Assembly (NCBI GenBank): GCA_051745935.1
Contig: JBNJEM010000355.1
Span: 1-8,032 of the forward strand
DNA from: JBNJEM01 sp051745935
Lineage (GTDB): Bacteria > Planctomycetota > Planctomycetia > Pirellulales > Pirellulaceae
Length of the DNA: 8,032 nt
Direction of reading: 5' to 3'
Part shown: piece after piece, positions 1-6,810 of the stretch
Layout of the letters: every line of letters begins with the position of its first letter
Numbering within the stretch: the first letter of the stretch is position 1
Made by a program: the position numbers and the translations under genes
The notes under the pieces: generated by a model
Seen by the model: only the letters and a program-made list of their open reading frames with translations
Database searches by the model: none
What the model was told of the DNA's origin: nothing

Positions 1-1320
1 CGCGGCGGCAACTTCCCCGTCTCTTACGTCGCGTTGGAGCGGTACGTGCGACGCAACGGCATCGAGGGGCCGCTTCAGATGCTTTCGCCCGGCGAGTTTC
101 ATGCCGACACAACCGAGTTGGTTCAGATGTTGCGAGATGGCAGGCACTACGGCGTCCGGCTGGATGCCGATTCCTGGCGGAAGCTGATCACTTGGATCGA
201 TTTGAATGCGCCGTGTCACGGAACTTGGTCGGCCGTTGGAGCGGAGCCAGCCGCGCGGGTCACGGAGATCAACGAGCGGCGGATGGAACTTGCCAAGCGG
301 TATGCGAACATCGATACCAACTTCGAGGAACAGGACCCGCTTCCGGAGCCGGTCCCATTCCAGCCGCCGCGACCGTCTTCCGTTCAGCCAGCGGAGAAGG
401 CCGCTTCGGTTGCCGATTGGCCGTTCTCCGCCAAGGACGCCGCCCGCGGGCAGGGCGCCGACGCGACGATGTCCGTGGATTTGGGCAACGGCGTCGGCAT
501 CGAGATGGTCCGAATTCCCGACGGCGAGTACGTCAATGCGGCCGGTCGACGGACCGTCGTCGAACAGCCGTTCTGGATGGCCCGATACGAAACAACCAAC
601 GAGCAGATGCGCCGCTTCGAACCGGCTTTCAACTCGCGGCGCGAGGATCGGTACGGCTACCAGTTCGGCCGCCTGTGCTACGGCATGAACGGCGACGAGA
701 TGGCGGCGGTCCGTGTCGATTGGAACAAGGCGAATGCGTTTTGTCACTGGCTCTCGGAACGGACCGGACGCCGATTCACCCTGCCCTCGGAGAACCAGTG
801 GGAATGGGCCTGCCGCGCCGGTGGGGGCGGTGACTTCTGGTTCGGCGATCTGGGAGACGACTTCGCGCCCTACGCGAACTTGGGCGATGTTCGCCTGCGC
901 GAGTTCGCCGCCAACACGAACACGGGCGGATACACGACCACGTCGCTGATCGAGAACGCCGGGAAGTACGACGACCGCATTCCACGCGACCGGCGATTCG
1001 ACGACGGCGTTTTCCTCACGAACCGCTTCCCGCGAGACGAAACCGGCGTGATGCTGGCGACTCCCATGTATCAAGCGGATCGTCCCGGCGGGTGCGTGGG
1101 CATGCCACAGACCAAGATGTTCGTCGCGAATCCCTGGGGTTTGTACGACATGCACGGAAACGTCTGGGAGTGGACGTCGACCGAGACCCGTCAAGGCCGC
1201 AAGGTCGCCCGCGGAGGTTCATTCCACGACCGGCCCAAGCGATGTACCGCCGGCAGCCGCGTGGACTACCGACCGTATCACAAGGTCTTCAACGTCGGTT
1301 TTCGCGTCATCTGCCACTGA
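1..1320 (+). CDS. HzsA-related / SUMF1 (FGE-sulfatase) fusion protein, 5'-partial
   Basis: Reading frame 1 is open from base 1 to the TGA at 1318-1320, so this is the C-terminal 439 codons of a longer gene; the TTG at 34 is not a credible start. Bases 1 to about 235 encode the segment with HADTTELVQML and LITWIDLNAPCHGTW, which I recognise as the region preceding SUMF1 domains in planctomycete HzsA-related (hydrazine synthase alpha-like) proteins. A proline-rich linker follows (about 325-400). From about 470 to the end is an SUMF1/FGE-sulfatase fold: MVRIPDGEYV, FWMARYETTNEQM, RFTLPSENQWEWACRAG, GLYDMHGNVWEWT, VARGGSF and NVGFRVI are family landmarks. The C-terminal segment reads GGSFHDRPKRCTAGSR: the first copper-binding Cys of true formylglycine-generating enzymes is replaced (Asp at that column) and the only Cys fits the common RCxAxxR position. 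True sulfatase-activating activity is therefore unlikely; a binding or other SUMF1-type role is inferred. Probably exported, but the N-terminus is missing. Confidence 0.85.
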   Translation, partial: RGGNFPVSYVALERYVRRNGIEGPLQMLSPGEFHADTTELVQMLRDGRHYGVRLDADSWRKLITWIDLNAPCHGTWSAVGAEPAARVTEINERRMELAKRYANIDTNFEEQDPLPEPVPFQPPRPSSVQPAEKAASVADWPFSAKDAARGQGADATMSVDLGNGVGIEMVRIPDGEYVNAAGRRTVVEQPFWMARYETTNEQMRRFEPAFNSRREDRYGYQFGRLCYGMNGDEMAAVRVDWNKANAFCHWLSERTGRRFTLPSENQWEWACRAGGGGDFWFGDLGDDFAPYANLGDVRLREFAANTNTGGYTTTSLIENAGKYDDRIPRDRRFDDGVFLTNRFPRDETGVMLATPMYQADRPGGCVGMPQTKMFVANPWGLYDMHGNVWEWTSTETRQGRKVARGGSFHDRPKRCTAGSRVDYRPYHKVFNVGFRVICH

Positions 1321-1358
1321 CGGATTGCCATGTGCTCTGGTCGGAGGATCTCAACCCA

Positions 1359-1590
1359 GGCGCGCATGCCGATGATCTGCGGCCATGGAATGTTCGTGCT
1401 CTGCTGTCGTTTCTCGTCGGATACCCGGTAGGCCGCCTCGCCGATGACTTCGACTAGGCGAGTCAAGGCCAATTGAAGCACACCGATCTTGGCGCAACGC
1501 TTCCCGGCTCCGGTCGCCGAGCAATTTGGCCGCTTCCTGGGCATGCGCAAGCATATCGTGAAGGCTGGTTTGGTCGTTACGCGCCCTCAT
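1359..1590 (-). pseudogene. hepT: hepT (DUF86/HEPN toxin) remnant, frameshifted and C-terminally truncated
   Basis: Starts with ATG at 1590, overlapping the end of mntA by 14 nt, with GAGGT 5 nt upstream. The first frame gives MRARNDQTSLHDMLAHAQEA and continues to REALRQDR; near 1479-1486 the homology jumps frame and resumes as VLQLALTRLVEVIGEAAYRV, then IPWPQIIGMR. Removing one base from the GGTGTG stretch (minus strand) restores one continuous HepT-like protein, so this is a single indel. HepT proteins continue after IIG[LM]R into the HEPN active site R-x4-H-x-Y and a further 30 or so residues. Here the similarity stops right after that Arg (1362-1364); the next codons (AWVEILRPEH) do not fit, and the frame runs into the antisense of the first gene. 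About 77 codons remain of a usual 105-120. The RNase His and the Tyr that MntA AMPylates are both absent, so the toxin should be dead. Confidence 0.75.
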
Positions 1591-1879
1591 ATTGCACCTC
1601 CGCGACGTCCAGCACCTCGCGGCGAAATCGGGGGTTCAATCCCTTGGGGGTATGCAGCTCGGCCTTGCGCCCAAGCAACCGGCTCAATTCGATTTCCATG
1701 CCTGCCAGCGTAATCAGTCCCACGCGCGCCTCCGGTTCGAACTCGACCAGTACGTCGACGTCGCTGTCCGGGCCAAAATCATCACGCAGCACCGAACCGA
1801 AAAAAGCCAACCGGCGGATTCGATTGCGGCGGCAAAACGCCTCGATTTCCTTGTGCGGAGTATTGATTCGAACACTCAT
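1577..1879 (-). CDS. mntA: MntA-type minimal nucleotidyltransferase antitoxin
   Basis: A 100-residue protein of the MNT family (polymerase beta-like fold), normal in length. Residues 24-47 contain LAFFGSVLRDDFGPDSDVDV with the signature G28-S29-x10-D40-x-D42, the metal-binding site. The C-terminal part has LITLAGMEIELSRLLGRKAE followed by LHTPKGLNPRF, also typical of the family. In the HepT/MntA system the enzyme transfers AMP from ATP to a Tyr next to the HEPN active site of HepT and so silences the toxin. The third acidic residue, usually Asp in a V-D-L context, appears here as Glu74 (AEL). I chose ATG 1879 over the upstream ATG at 1906 because GGAGG (complement of 1888-1892) lies 8 nt before it. 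The stop overlaps the hepT start by 14 nt, the usual arrangement. Since hepT is broken, this antitoxin has no functional local partner. Confidence 0.85.
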   Translation of the reverse strand: MSVRINTPHKEIEAFCRRNRIRRLAFFGSVLRDDFGPDSDVDVLVEFEPEARVGLITLAGMEIELSRLLGRKAELHTPKGLNPRFRREVLDVAEVQYEGA

Positions 1880-1923
1880 CGGCCAGGCCTCCATTTTCGA
1901 AAACACCTGAGTCCTGAAGACCG

Positions 1924-2033
1924 CTACGACGCCAGGACGCCCGGGATAAAAGAGTCGCCGTTAACAAAGACGTCGTCGCCGATCTCAGGCGATTTCTTCT
2001 TAATGCCGAACTTGCGGTCCCGTTTCAGGCCAT
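1924..2033 (-). pseudogene. Possible frameshifted micro-gene upstream of mntA
   Basis: The ATG at 2033 follows an excellent Shine-Dalgarno but reads M-A-stop. Losing one frame position after the start gives LKRDRKFGIKKKSPEIGDDV and continues FVNGDSFIPGVLAS to a TAG at 1924-1926. That is about 36 codons of basic, then acidic, coding-like sequence. I do not recognise a family. It could be the relic of a small protein gene with an indel just after the start, or chance. An alternative TTG start at 2052 keeps the downstream frame open for 42 residues but overlaps the -10 box. Confidence 0.25.
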
Positions 2034-2057
2034 TCCTCCGCCTCCTGGACAATTATA
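2034..2057 (-). promoter_or_regulatory. Perfect TATAAT -10 box followed by strong Shine-Dalgarno
   Basis: On the minus strand TATAAT (complement of 2052-2057) is followed by AGGAGGCGGAGGA (complement of 2034-2046), directly before an ATG at 2033-2031. A start site about 7 nt downstream of the -10 would leave a short leader. No -35 match is seen 16-18 nt upstream, and there is no extended -10 TG. It could drive the micro-ORF below or the mntA transcript about 170 nt downstream. It is the only credible promoter element upstream of mntA. Confidence 0.3.
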
Positions 2058-2239
2058 CCGGTCGCGGATGACTTTCTCCGCCGCGAGTCCGACCAACGGG
2101 AGGACGGCTTGCGTCGGGCAGCGTTCCATCCGGAAAAAACCAACCGCCTGAAATATACTTACTTTGCGTTTCATGAATTCAGCTCAATCCCGTCGAAGCC
2201 CTCGAACGCGCGAGCTGCGCGAATAGCCTTGACGCGGCA

Positions 2240-4942
2240 CTAGTTGCTTTCTCCTGGCTCGGATTCCTGGCCCCGCGTGCCGCCAAACATGTCGAAAAAG
2301 GGGAATTGGGAACCGGCGGCGTCTGTTTTGCGGTGGAGGTCCAGGTGGCCGCTCAGAACCAAGCGGTCGGGGTGTTTGACCACGCGTGCCCGCAGGCCAC
2401 GAAACCAATGGAGCAGCGGCGTCGTGTAGTCAGCGGGTGGGTGGGCATGGCGAGCGGCGGGCCAGGCGGTCGATGTCCAGAGATTCTCGTCGCCGCGGCG
2501 CGATACTTCATATTTCCCACCCAAGGCACAGACGAGTTCAGCGTCCAGAAGTTGCTCCGCGACGCCACGGGATTCGGACTGCGGCACCTTGAACTGTTGA
2601 GTGAGGATGCTCATGAGGCGAGCATTGGCGACGGAAACCTGGTACGCGCGTTCATGTCCAAGTTGGTTCAGCCAGCCGCGAAACTTGGCATTGCGCAAAT
2701 CTTTCACGTGAATCCGAACCTGGGCGGAGTGATCTTCTTCGACGAATCCGAGCTGCTCGCTCGCTTCGGTCAGAATGTCTTGATCCCACGAGAGCACGGA
2801 GAATCCACGGCCTTGCCATCGCAGCAGCCCGAAGGGGATATTCGAGATTCCCTCGATGTCTTGCGGTACGAAGGGAACAGCGTCCAGAAAGCCGGGCTTG
2901 GGCCAGGCTCCCAGGAACCCTGGCGCGGTGCGGAGGATGCGTAACCACCTCAGCACATCGTCGGGGCCCGATTCCGTCAAGGGTTCGCGATTCTGCACGC
3001 CTAGAAAGAGCCGGTGCGGGGGGACGTCGGGGGACAAGGTGGCGCCACGGACAGCGGCGTCGATCAAGATGAGGTTATCCTCGGGGGGCACCAGCTTATA
3101 CGGTGACGGTTCACCGAGCAAAGAGAGCGGCAACCGGTACTTGAAGCCCTCCACGGGGGTCATGAAGGCATCCATCGTGATGCGTTCGCAACCGTCGTCC
3201 TCCAAGTCGTGGCGTTTCAACGCAATCAGAATCGGGTCGATTTGTTTCGGGTGCTCCGCATAGTAATCCGCTCGTTGCAGATACCTTTCACGCTCAACGG
3301 CGGACACCGCCTTTACCGGCGTGTCCGGAACCGGAGTGAAAAACCCGTGTTGACCACGCCGCGAATCCACGACACGGGAGTCCTCGGTGATGGGGCGACT
3401 TTGCCCCGGACGGCCCTCGAACGTGTCCGGCAACAAGCCGCTCGCGACGAGCTCCTCGACGGTCTCCCCCGTCCTGCCTTCGCCCCGCGCGGCCAGACGC
3501 GATAGCATGGCCAGTTCGAGGCCAGTCGCCGCCCGCAGCCGCCGATCCAATTCGATTTGATAGCGAGGGCTCAGCAAATTCCGGAAAAACGCCGACGAAA
3601 AGTAGATAAACATCGTGTCTTGCCGATCGATGGGCAGGACCGAGCGGGCATGATGGAACTCTCCGCTGGCGCCCAACGAGCCTTTACCGTCGCCAACGTC
3701 CAAAAACCGTTCCACGATTTCGCGCGTGTTGGTGACCAAATGGAATTCGTCATCGACCACGTAATACGACCGCAACTGGTTGTGCGGCGTGGACAAAAAC
3801 GAAACATCACGGCCTCGGATTTTCACGCTCGTCACGGTGGCCCCGTTTTCCTTGCCGCGAGCGAGCGCCATTTGCCGCTGCCGGAGCAGGTCGACGCCGA
3901 GCAGTGGGCCTTGCGTCTCGAACACCACGCCAATCGCGGCTCCTTCCCGCGTGAAGGTGTCCATCCCAATGACCGCCACATCAACAATGGCCTGAGAGCC
4001 CAACAGTCTAGCCAATGGGCCCTGATGTACGGCCAGCTGGTCGTGAATTCGCTGGTTCACGCCTCGTCGGTATCCACGCGCTGAAATCATGCTTTTCAGC
4101 TCGCCACCGTACTCTTCAAGCAGCGTGTTGAGCCAAAGCATGTTGGAATATTGACCGAAACGAATATAGAAACACTCTTCGGGCACTCGCTTCGCCAGAG
4201 GTTCGATCGTGACCTCCCGCTCTGGCCTTGGCATCGGCTTCCGGTTCCAATCGAGTTCGGTCGGTAATGGCAGCTCCGCCACCCGTGACGCGGACTGTTC
4301 TCCGAGACTGATCGATTTGGTCATCTGCGACTTCGCGGCCCCGGCCCCGGACAGCAGTTCCAGTACACGGTACCCCTTGTTCTCGGCTCGATCCGAGATA
4401 AGTTGTCGGACGAGCGGGGTTTGCAAGTGGAGACGTCTGGCCAGCATCGAGGTCAGGTACGTTTGGATCAACGGTGGATGGTGACTTTTTTCCGTCAAGC
4501 TGTCGAGAGAGCGACGGTAGCCGCGCCACCACCGCCGCAGCATGGCGCGGTAAACCAGCCTCGAACGGCGTTTGGGAGTCACGGTGACTCTCTGGCGTGT
4601 CGGAGTGCCGAGTGTAAGTTCGAAGGGCGTGTCGCCTTCAAAGAGAAACATGACCGTGAGGTCGGCGCCGCGCCGCAGTCCGCCGCCCAGTAACGGCCGC
4701 CGAATTCCGTCGGTGACCGCCGGGTAATGGACGCGGTTCGCCGGCTCCACCAGCCTCACGGCCGCTTGCGCAAGGGGGAGCTCGCGGTCCTCGGCGGGAA
4801 AAGGCAACGTGACTCTCGCCACGCCGAACGGCGATCCGGTAACGGCTTCAACTTGTGATGCCTCGGCGCCGTGCAACGAGGGGACCGAGAGACAGAAGAA
4901 GATGAAGAGGATGTAATCCCATGGCAAACCGCGAACTCGCAT
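2240..4942 (-). CDS. Exported 900-residue planctomycete protein of unknown function
   Basis: ATG 4942 is preferred over an in-frame GTG 27 nt upstream: AGGAG (complement of 4951-4955) sits 8 nt before it, and the protein then begins directly with a signal peptide: MRVRGLPWDYILFIFFCLSV, cleavage expected after about residue 25 (SLHGA/EA). No other membrane segment is obvious. No catalytic motif or cofactor site is recognised. Around residue 250 is PEECFYIRFGQYSNMLWLNT. At about 318-340 DVAVIGMDTFTREGAAIGVV and at about 390-430 SYYVVDDEFHLVTNTREIVE, then GSLGASGEF, are followed by DTMFIYFSSAFFRN. This order (self-evaluated strand, 'value versus stored value', ranking of a cut-off, then a short beta run) recalls the DUF3352-like exported proteins, but that is an inference. 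The C-terminus is hydrophilic (GGTRGQESEPGESN). I associate this long type with planctomycetes only from memory. It is monocistronic, with its own promoter. Periplasmic or cell-envelope location is inferred from the signal peptide. Confidence 0.85.
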   Translation of the reverse strand: MRVRGLPWDYILFIFFCLSVPSLHGAEASQVEAVTGSPFGVARVTLPFPAEDRELPLAQAAVRLVEPANRVHYPAVTDGIRRPLLGGGLRRGADLTVMFLFEGDTPFELTLGTPTRQRVTVTPKRRSRLVYRAMLRRWWRGYRRSLDSLTEKSHHPPLIQTYLTSMLARRLHLQTPLVRQLISDRAENKGYRVLELLSGAGAAKSQMTKSISLGEQSASRVAELPLPTELDWNRKPMPRPEREVTIEPLAKRVPEECFYIRFGQYSNMLWLNTLLEEYGGELKSMISARGYRRGVNQRIHDQLAVHQGPLARLLGSQAIVDVAVIGMDTFTREGAAIGVVFETQGPLLGVDLLRQRQMALARGKENGATVTSVKIRGRDVSFLSTPHNQLRSYYVVDDEFHLVTNTREIVERFLDVGDGKGSLGASGEFHHARSVLPIDRQDTMFIYFSSAFFRNLLSPRYQIELDRRLRAATGLELAMLSRLAARGEGRTGETVEELVASGLLPDTFEGRPGQSRPITEDSRVVDSRRGQHGFFTPVPDTPVKAVSAVERERYLQRADYYAEHPKQIDPILIALKRHDLEDDGCERITMDAFMTPVEGFKYRLPLSLLGEPSPYKLVPPEDNLILIDAAVRGATLSPDVPPHRLFLGVQNREPLTESGPDDVLRWLRILRTAPGFLGAWPKPGFLDAVPFVPQDIEGISNIPFGLLRWQGRGFSVLSWDQDILTEASEQLGFVEEDHSAQVRIHVKDLRNAKFRGWLNQLGHERAYQVSVANARLMSILTQQFKVPQSESRGVAEQLLDAELVCALGGKYEVSRRGDENLWTSTAWPAARHAHPPADYTTPLLHWFRGLRARVVKHPDRLVLSGHLDLHRKTDAAGSQFPFFDMFGGTRGQESEPGESN

Positions 4943-5031
4943 CGAACGCACTCCTGAAAGATTTTCCACCGTCGCACCGCCAAAAAAGGGCTCCCTGGGC
5001 GGCGGATTGGAGATGGCCCCCGCACGCGTGC

Positions 5032-5060
5032 ATCATTCTCTCTTGAGGACCGTTGGTCAA
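5032..5060 (-). promoter_or_regulatory. Sigma70-like promoter for the exported-protein gene
   Basis: On the minus strand TTGACC (complement of 5055-5060, 5 of 6 to consensus) and AATGAT (complement of 5032-5037, 4 of 6) are separated by exactly 17 nt. The implied start near 5025 gives a leader of about 80 nt before the ATG at 4942. It lies in the 225-bp divergent region (4943-5167) shared with the C-N hydrolase gene. On the plus strand of that region I see only an isolated TATGAT (5092-5097) without a matching -35. Confidence 0.45.
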
Positions 5061-5167
5061 GTGGGGGCTGCGTTGCGCCCGGCCCGCACGTTATGATGGC
5101 TGAAACTAGCATGCGTTGATCTCGTTCCCTGCCACGGACCAGATTTTTCTCAAGTTAACATCCAGCC

Positions 5168-6181
5168 ATGAATTCCCACTCCCATCGCTACTACGCGGCA
5201 GCGTGTCAATTTGACTTGCCGAACCCGAAACACCGGGATGAAATCCCCGCGCGGGTGCAAAAAATGCTGACCATGATTTCCTGCGCCGTGACCGGTTATG
5301 AGCCGTTTCATGATGTCCGATTGGTCGCTTTTCCCGAGTTCGCGCATGCCGCTCCCATCTATCCGACCGTTGAAGAACTGATCGACTTGCTGGCCGTTCC
5401 CATTCCCAACGAACATACCGACCGCTATGTTCAGGCGGCTAAAGAACTGGGCATCTACATTCAAACCGGAACCTTTCTGGAAACGGATCCCAAATGGCCG
5501 GGACACGTGTTCAACACCACCTGTCTCATCGGGCCGGACGGTATCCTGTCCAAGTATCGCAAAGTACATACATGGGTCCCCTGGGAGATACACACCAGCC
5601 CCCATGATCTGAGTCATTACGATGAACCCATTTTTCCGGTCACTGAAACGGAAATTGGACGGATTGGCGCCGCCACCTGCTATGACTGGCTGTTCCCCGA
5701 GGCGATTCGGCAATTGGCGCTGGCGGGAGCGGAAGTGCTCGTTCGAGTGTCGGCTTACATGGATCCCTGGGGGACCGCGGCACCGTTGGATTGGTGGACG
5801 ATGGTCAATCGGGTGCGAGCGATCGAGAATATGAGTTACGTGGTGGCTGCCAACCAAGCGGCGTCGCTGGAAAACTACCCGCCGTTCAGCTGGCCCGGGG
5901 GCAGCATGGTGGTCGACTACGACGGGCGTCTATTGGCCCAGGCCGATCCGGGGCCGGGAAGCGCCATTGTCGTGGGGCCCATCGACCTGGAGGCACTCCG
6001 ACAGGAGCGGGAGCGGCGACGCGGCCATCAGATGCTCGCCCACCTGCGGAGCGAAGCATACGAGGCATACCGCCAGTCCTATTACCCGCCAGGGCAAGCA
6101 GACGAGGCGCCGGTGTCGGTTGCCATGAACCAGCGTTCCACGGCCCGCGCCTGGGCACGTCTACGGGAAAGATGGCAGTGA
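5168..6181 (+). CDS. Nitrilase-superfamily carbon-nitrogen hydrolase
   Basis: 337 residues, the usual length for nitrilases and aliphatic amidases. The protein starts with YYAAACQFDLPN, the first beta strand of the fold. Active-site residues are all present: Glu57 in LVAFPEFAHA, Lys132 in LSKYRKVHTW, the second Glu (Glu140) in WVPWEIH, and nucleophile Cys171 in GAATCYDWLFPEA. The spacing Lys-x7-Glu matches aliphatic amidases (KYRK...PxE). Later strands include GAEVLVRVSAYMDPWG, RAIENMSYVVAANQA and FSWPGGSMVVDYDGRLLAQA. The enzyme should form a Cys-acyl intermediate from an amide or nitrile and release ammonia or hydrolyse to acid; the actual substrate cannot be told from sequence. It has no signal peptide and is cytoplasmic. 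TAA lies in frame shortly before ATG 5168, so no longer start exists; there is no clear Shine-Dalgarno. The tail beyond about residue 275 is Arg/Glu-rich. It is transcribed alone, divergent from the exported-protein gene. Confidence 0.9.
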   Translation: MNSHSHRYYAAACQFDLPNPKHRDEIPARVQKMLTMISCAVTGYEPFHDVRLVAFPEFAHAAPIYPTVEELIDLLAVPIPNEHTDRYVQAAKELGIYIQTGTFLETDPKWPGHVFNTTCLIGPDGILSKYRKVHTWVPWEIHTSPHDLSHYDEPIFPVTETEIGRIGAATCYDWLFPEAIRQLALAGAEVLVRVSAYMDPWGTAAPLDWWTMVNRVRAIENMSYVVAANQAASLENYPPFSWPGGSMVVDYDGRLLAQADPGPGSAIVVGPIDLEALRQERERRRGHQMLAHLRSEAYEAYRQSYYPPGQADEAPVSVAMNQRSTARAWARLRERWQ

Positions 6182-6244
6182 GCGGGGAGCGAGGGCGGTG
6201 GGGGATCCGATATGCATGGGTGGCGGAGCAGTGAGCGTTTGTAG

Positions 6245-6277
6245 CCGATTCCGCTGCGAGGCGGGGCTCGGGATCGG
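6245..6277 (+). terminator. Stem-loop downstream of the C-N hydrolase
   Basis: CCGATTCCG (6245-6253) pairs with CGGGATCGG (6269-6277) through nine positions with one G-U, around a 15-nt loop, about 64 nt after the hydrolase stop. No T-run follows, so intrinsic termination is doubtful; it may be a Rho-type or RNA-stabilising 3' structure. Confidence 0.25.
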
Positions 6278-6307
6278 GTTGGGCCCGGGTTGCTGAAAAC
6301 CCTGGGA

Positions 6308-6320
6308 CGGGACAGTCCCG
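6308..6320. repeat. Short palindrome CGGGACAGTCCCG
   Basis: Six-base arms around a single central base, embedded in a run of GGGAC words (6303-6326). Too tight for a stable RNA hairpin at full length, but a symmetrical DNA site. No bound protein can be named. Confidence 0.4.
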
Positions 6321-6331
6321 GGACGGGGGAT

Positions 6332-6371
6332 AGGAAAACCTCCAAGTCAGTGCGATCTGTTTCGTCGCGCC
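6332..6371 (+). repeat. Copy A of a 40-nt dispersed direct repeat
   Basis: Begins AGGAAAACCTCCAAGTC and ends CGCGCC. Against copy B (7944-7983) I count 31 identities in 40 ungapped positions, with the first 17 differing at one base only. Both copies are preceded by G-rich sequence. No known family is recognised. The two copies are in the same orientation and flank the palindromic element and the zinc-ribbon gene. Confidence 0.55.
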
Positions 6372-6413
6372 CTGTTGGGTGCGTTCAAACGCATGTTCCA
6401 GCTCTACCCCAAC

Positions 6414-6592
6414 GTTGCAAAAAGGAATGCGTAGGACGGGTCTCCAGGCCCGTCTATCACAGTGGAAAATGGTCATCTTGCGGATGTTTGCACACTTCAC
6501 GTTTCGTGAACTTTGCAGACAGTGAATCAAAGTCGGTTTCGCACGCCAAGAGACGGGCCTGGAGACCCGTCCTACATCAATCGTTATGCAAC
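6414..6592. repeat. Long palindromic, MITE-like element with perfect 25-bp inverted repeats
   Basis: 6431-6455 (starting GTAGGACGGGTCTCCAGGCC) and 6551-6575 are exact reverse complements over 25 bp, and each is itself an imperfect hairpin (GACGGG...CCCGTC). The 95-bp interval has at its exact centre (6503) a perfect stem-loop, TTCACG-TTT-CGTGAA at 6496-6510. Ungapped pairing of the two 40-base arms between gives about 18 of 40 matches, including TGTTTGCA against TGTCTGCA. Outside the 25-mers GTTGCA (6414-6419) still mirrors TGCAAC (6587-6592). The whole is thus one decayed palindrome centred on 6503. It encodes nothing. No target-site duplication is evident. Similar GACGGGTCTCC palindromes are, from memory, common between genes in planctomycetes. 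Confidence 0.75.
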
Positions 6593-6810
6593 TGCAGGGT
6601 CTATTCTCGCGTCCGTTGTTTACTTCCAACCGGTTAGCGCGGTTCACGGGCGGAAACGTAGCCACTCAATGTTTGGGATAAAATCCGATGTATTTTTCTT
6701 GCATGTTTTTGTTTTGAAATGACAGCTAGACGAAAAGAGGAGAGACAAGAAAACGTCCGCCGAGATCAGGTTATCCGAGGCTGTTCGCCGTGCCGTTCCC
6801 ATGTGGTCGT

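Larger units (their letters stand above)
1880..2239. other. Intergenic stretch between mntA and the exported-protein gene
   Basis: 360 bases without a convincing intact gene. A short stem-loop (2207-2211 CGCGC with 2217-2221 GCGCG, loop GAGCT) lies about 20 nt beyond the stop of the exported-protein gene on the minus strand; no T-run follows, so it is at best a weak terminator. The minus strand also carries the TATAAT box, ribosome-binding site and micro-ORF listed separately. Nothing is recognisable on the plus strand. Confidence 0.5.
6182..6810. other. Gene-free, repeat-rich intergenic region
   Basis: 629 bases between the hydrolase and the convergent zinc-ribbon gene. It holds a stem-loop (6245-6277), a short GGGAC palindrome (6308-6320), one copy of the 40-nt dispersed repeat, and the long palindromic element, all listed separately, then an AT-rich patch (about 6662-6720) that stands out from the G+C-rich surroundings. 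A long minus-strand frame crosses it but its translation is made of the two palindrome arms read through (GRVSRPV and AWRPVL), so I do not count it as a gene. Confidence 0.6.

Noticed and set aside
192..833. 213-codon plus-strand frame overlapping the first gene
   Set aside because: An Arg/Gly-rich shadow of the HzsA-SUMF1 reading frame, which carries all the recognisable motifs.
2171..2239. In-frame extension of 22 codons after the TAG of the exported-protein gene
   Set aside because: It is open to a TGA at 2171-2173 and looks coding-like, but nothing indicates readthrough, and the protein already ends in a hydrophilic tail.
4756..5112. 118-codon minus-strand frame over the start of the exported-protein gene
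   Set aside because: Overlaps the signal-peptide start and promoter in another frame; no motif or start signal of its own.
6431..6575. CRISPR array
   Set aside because: Only two copies, in inverted orientation, with no regular spacers or cas genes.
5886..6665. 259-codon minus-strand open frame across the hydrolase 3' end and the intergenic gap
   Set aside because: It runs antisense to a certain gene and through both arms of the palindrome; its GRVSRPV and AWRPVL strings are just the repeat arms translated, and it has no ribosome-binding site or family features.
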